Position numbers and translations under genes: made by a program. Positions 60,359 to 64,000 of a stretch of 64,000 bases of DNA are shown one piece after another (position 1 is the stretch's first letter; each line of letters starts with the position of its first letter). Below the pieces are notes generated by a model, which worked only from the letters and a program-made list of their open reading frames with translations, did no database searches and had not been told where the DNA came from. Source of the stretch: Rhizobium album (GTDB taxonomy: Bacteria > Pseudomonadota > Alphaproteobacteria > Rhizobiales > Rhizobiaceae); NCBI RefSeq assembly GCF_003122325.1, contig NZ_QFBC01000003.1:248001-312000 (forward strand). Reading direction: 5' to 3'.

Positions 60359-61057
60359 ATGACGGGCGAAACGCCCCGCCCGGACTGGGACGCACAACAG
60401 CTTTGCGCCTATCTCGAAACATTGCGATCGGAAGACGGCATCGCCGGCATGGCCCGCTTCGGTATCGTCACCGACAGGGCGCTCGGCATTTCCAATCCGG
60501 ACCTGCAGACAATCGCGCGCAAGGCCAAGTGCAACCATGAGCGCGCCATGACGCTCTGGGACAGCGATATCCGCGAGGCGCGCATGCTGGCGCTCTACAC
60601 CGCCGAGCCGAAACGCCTGACATCGTCGCAGGCACAAGCCTGGGCCGCTGATTTCAACTCCTGGGAAATCGTCGACACCGCCGCGGACCTGTTCGTGGAA
60701 GCCGGCCTGACGGCGCTCATCCCGGTCTTCGCCGACGACGCGCGCGAGTTCGTCCGCCGCACGGCCTTTGCCATGATTGCCGGTGCCGCCGTCCATATGC
60801 GCACGGAGCCGGACGAGACGTTCCTCGCCTTCCTGCCGCTGATCGAACTCCATGCCCGCGACCCGCGCAACTTCGTCCGCAAGGCCGTCAACTGGGCGCT
60901 CCGCAACATCGGCAAGCGCAACCGCGCCTGCCATGCGGCAGCCCTGGCGCTCTCCCGCACTCTTGCCGAAAGCCCCGACAAGACGGCACGCTGGATCGGC
61001 AAGGATGCGGTGCGGGAATTGACCAGCGAAAAGATATTGAACCGGCTGAAGCGATAA
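60359..61057 (+). CDS. AlkD-like DNA alkylation repair protein
   Basis: The 232-residue all-helical protein has HEAT-like repeats with family stretches FGIVTDRALGISNPDLQTIAR, SWEIVDTAADLF, REFVRRTAFAMIA and RNFVRKAVNWALRNIGKRN. This is the DNA alkylation repair enzyme family (AlkC/AlkD), which removes N3- or N7-alkylated purines by an unusual non-base-flipping mechanism. GAGGGAAG precedes the ATG. Whether this one is a glycosylase is not settled by sequence. Confidence 0.85.
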   Translation: MTGETPRPDWDAQQLCAYLETLRSEDGIAGMARFGIVTDRALGISNPDLQTIARKAKCNHERAMTLWDSDIREARMLALYTAEPKRLTSSQAQAWAADFNSWEIVDTAADLFVEAGLTALIPVFADDAREFVRRTAFAMIAGAAVHMRTEPDETFLAFLPLIELHARDPRNFVRKAVNWALRNIGKRNRACHAAALALSRTLAESPDKTARWIGKDAVRELTSEKILNRLKR

Positions 61058-61083
61058 AGCCAGCGGAAACGGCAAGTGCCGCC

Positions 61084-61572
61084 TTACTCTTCGCCGGCCT
61101 TCTGGTTTTCCAGAACCATGTAGTCCAGCGGCAGTTGCGTCGTGTATTTGATCTGCTCCATGGCAAAGGCCGAGGAAACGTCGCGAATCTCGATCTTGGC
61201 GATCAGCCGCTTGTAGAAGGCGTCGTAGGCCGCGATATCAGGCACGACGACGCGCAGCAGGTAATCGACGTCGCCGCTCATGCGGTAGAATTCCACCACC
61301 TCGGGGAAATCCACCACCACTTCCGAGAACCGCTTCAGCCATTCGATCGAATGGGCGTTGGTGCGGATCGAAACGAACACGGTCACCTTGGTGTTGACCT
61401 TGACGGGGTCCAGGAGGGCGACGCGGCGGCGGATGACGCCATCCTCTTCCATCTTCTGGATGCGGCGCCAGCAGGGTGTCGTCGACAGGCCGACCTTCTT
61501 GGCGAGGTCTGCCACTGCGAGCGTGGAATCCTCCTGCAGCAGACGCAAAATCTTTCGGTCCAGTCGATCCAT
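61084..61572 (-). CDS. Lrp/AsnC family transcriptional regulator
   Basis: The 162-residue regulator has an N-terminal helix-turn-helix (STLAVADLAKKVGLSTTPCWRRIQKMEEDGVI) and a C-terminal RAM ligand-binding domain (VTVFVSIRTNAHSIEW through DVDYLLRVVVPDIAAY). It responds to amino acids. It is convergent with the AlkD-like gene; its own target is not evident. Confidence 0.92.
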   Translation of the reverse strand: MDRLDRKILRLLQEDSTLAVADLAKKVGLSTTPCWRRIQKMEEDGVIRRRVALLDPVKVNTKVTVFVSIRTNAHSIEWLKRFSEVVVDFPEVVEFYRMSGDVDYLLRVVVPDIAAYDAFYKRLIAKIEIRDVSSAFAMEQIKYTTQLPLDYMVLENQKAGEE

Positions 61573-61643
61573 TACTTCGGCCCCTTGCGAATTATTTTCT
61601 CTTTATACCGAAAAATCCGGCCAAAGGAAGAATATTGTTTCAA

Positions 61644-62270
61644 TTATAGGCGTTCTCGAACCTGCTTTCTGAGGAAAGGCAACAATTCCTCCTCGAACCA
61701 GGGATTTTTCCGCAACCATCCGGTGTTTCTCCAGCTCGGATGTGGCAAGGGCAGCACTTTTGGCCCGCCTTCCGCCTGCCAATACTGCCGCCATGCCATC
61801 ACCGTATCGGTCATCGAGGCCTGCCGCCGCGATCCGAGATGCCAGGCCTGGGCGTACTGGCCGACCGCCAGCACCATATCGACCTGCGGCATGGCATCGA
61901 TCACCCTCTGCCGCCAGAACGGCGCGCATTCCCGGCGCGGCGGCAGGTCGCTGCCCTTGGCGTCATAGCCGGGAAAACAGAACCCCATGGGCACGATGGC
62001 GAAACGGCCGGCGTCGTAAAAGGTCTCGCGATCGACATCGAGCCAGGCGCGCAGCCTGTCGCCGGACGCATCGTTGAACGGCAGTCCGCTCTCGTGCACC
62101 CGCAAGCCCGGCGCCTGGCCGGCGATCAGGATGCGCGCCGTCGCCGACAGCACCACCACGGGCCGGGGCTCATGCGGCAACCGGTCCCCCATGCCGCGTG
62201 CCGGTGCATCGCGGCAGATGCGACAGGCGGCGATTGCCGCCGACAGGGCGCCAGGCGTCTCCCCGCTCAT
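61644..62270 (-). CDS. Uracil-DNA glycosylase superfamily protein
   Basis: The 208-residue protein has the superfamily motif A in LIAGQAPGLRVHESGLPFNDASG, a central strand MVLAVGQYAQAW, and motif B LPLPHPSW. A Cys pair near the N-terminus (CRICRDAP) is like half an iron-sulfur site. It is cotranscribed with the nuclease gene, overlapping by four bases (ATGA). Substrate could be uracil or another deaminated base. Confidence 0.85.
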   Translation of the reverse strand: MSGETPGALSAAIAACRICRDAPARGMGDRLPHEPRPVVVLSATARILIAGQAPGLRVHESGLPFNDASGDRLRAWLDVDRETFYDAGRFAIVPMGFCFPGYDAKGSDLPPRRECAPFWRQRVIDAMPQVDMVLAVGQYAQAWHLGSRRQASMTDTVMAWRQYWQAEGGPKVLPLPHPSWRNTGWLRKNPWFEEELLPFLRKQVRERL

Positions 62271-62833
62271 GGCGCCGCCTCCCGCAGGCCGAGCCGGAAG
62301 GCGATGTCATCCAGCCAGGACGGCGCTTCCACCATCATGCCTTCGCGGTGACGCCAGTCGGCCGGCCTGTCGAAAGGACCGGACCAGATGCCGGTCTTTT
62401 CGAGGCGGGCGGCCTGTTCCTCCGTATCGTATCCGCCGGTGGAAACGGCAAGTCCACGCCGCACCAACGCGGCGGCGGGATCCGTCCCGCCGGCACGACA
62501 GGTCACCAGCAGGCGTCCGTAGCGGTCGCGGCGATGGCCCCGGCATTGCACCTGGCGGCCGGCAAGCATGTCCTGCAGCAGCGTGCGGGCCACCTCGCCG
62601 CACGCCCAGACCTTCTCGCCCTCGCCGCAGGATTGTCCGCGTTCCGGCGCGTCGAGGCCGACGAGCCTGAGCCGGCTGCCATCGGCAGCCAGCGTATCGC
62701 CGTCGACGATCACGAAAGGACCATTCATTTCAGCGTCCCTTGCCGACTGCAGCTTGAGCGCGATCAGGCCGATGAAGGCGAGAAGCGCAAAGGCCGTCAC
62801 CCCGTCGCGCAGCAGGCGAAAACCGCGTTTCAC
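62267..62833 (-). CDS. Membrane-anchored thermonuclease (SNase-like) family protein
   Basis: The 188-residue protein has one N-terminal transmembrane segment (GVTAFALLAFIGLIALKL) and a staphylococcal-nuclease fold: VDGDTLAADGSRLRLVGLDAPE (catalytic Arg, Glu, Asp ligands) and RDRYGRLLVTC (second Arg). The catalytic set looks complete. With an export anchor it would face the periplasm. Its stop overlaps the start of the uracil-DNA glycosylase gene, so the pair is one operon. Confidence 0.87.
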   Translation of the reverse strand: MKRGFRLLRDGVTAFALLAFIGLIALKLQSARDAEMNGPFVIVDGDTLAADGSRLRLVGLDAPERGQSCGEGEKVWACGEVARTLLQDMLAGRQVQCRGHRRDRYGRLLVTCRAGGTDPAAALVRRGLAVSTGGYDTEEQAARLEKTGIWSGPFDRPADWRHREGMMVEAPSWLDDIAFRLGLREAAP

Positions 62834-62957
62834 ACTTTCGTCCCTATTCCCAACAAAACCTGAGCAAAGATGGCAAACAAATTCTTTCCCGGCAGCAATC
62901 TCTTAAGGATTCGCCGCTAGGCTGCAATCATTGACCGGTATTGCGTTCATTGGACCT

Positions 62958-64000
<1,043 letters not shown>

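Overview
The window is chromosomal DNA of an alphaproteobacterium of the order Hyphomicrobiales, most likely Rhizobiaceae (Rhizobium/Agrobacterium/Ensifer type). The evidence is the gene content: a C-terminal part of a giant coiled-coil protein resembling the growth-pole ring protein GPR/RgsE, malic enzyme with a phosphotransacetylase-like tail, class II DAHP synthase, Usg, DUF2865 and DUF2059 proteins, TadE/TadG, and a cell-cycle-type histidine kinase. Base composition is uniformly GC-rich. I saw no rRNA, tRNA, insertion sequence, phage gene or plasmid gene. Most of the window is ordinary core genome.

Layout. 1-4199: 3' part of the giant helical protein, closed by a strong terminator. 4258-6457: leader and a CRISPR array of 31 repeats and 30 spacers with type I-C-like repeats and no cas gene anywhere in the window. 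6536-10637 (minus): an MCE/Mla-type lipid transport operon (MlaB-MlaE fusion, ATPase, MCE protein, lipoprotein). 10692-13782: dipeptide epimerase DgcA, an MFS transporter and an LpxH-like phosphoesterase. 13960-19062: malic enzyme, a DUF2865 protein and a CHASE4-type diguanylate cyclase. 19154-20481: remnants of two genes (a NadE-like amidase domain without its catalytic Cys, and the 3' half of a TolB-like protein) joined by an apparent deletion. 20676-27065: LtaS-type phosphoglycerol transferase, DUF1003 protein, a double winged-helix protein, a GFA protein and TadE/TadG.

27115-37870 is mainly central metabolism and redox: DAHP synthase, glutathione reductase, DUF2059 protein, RpiA, Gph, a large L,D-transpeptidase, then both a class II (FumC) and a class I (FumA-type) fumarase in tandem. 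38053-44348: a second diguanylate cyclase, a small L,D-transpeptidase, a VanY-like peptidase with a small secreted partner, a PPOX-family protein, a Kef-type antiporter and a DUF971 protein. 44492-51667: molybdenum cofactor genes moaA, mobA and mobB, interspersed with an S1C protease homologue that has lost all three catalytic residues, a chemotaxis receptor and an EamA transporter. 51777-54005: an OmpA-family protein carrying a 36-bp tandem-repeat domain.

54343-56879: a polar amino acid ABC uptake operon with a terminator between the binding-protein gene and the permease genes. 57039-62833: Usg, DUF2270, a TPR-methyltransferase, a beta-hydroxyacid dehydrogenase, a TolA-tail-like protein, an AlkD-like protein, an Lrp regulator, and a uracil-DNA glycosylase/nuclease pair. 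62958 to the right edge: a truncated membrane histidine kinase.

The most notable points are the cas-less CRISPR array (with a stem-preserving degenerate last repeat and a palindromic spacer), the triple-mutant pseudo-protease, the NadE/TolB deletion scar, a Pho-box-like triple repeat before the LtaS-type gene, and the long internal repeats in the GPR-like and OmpA-family genes.
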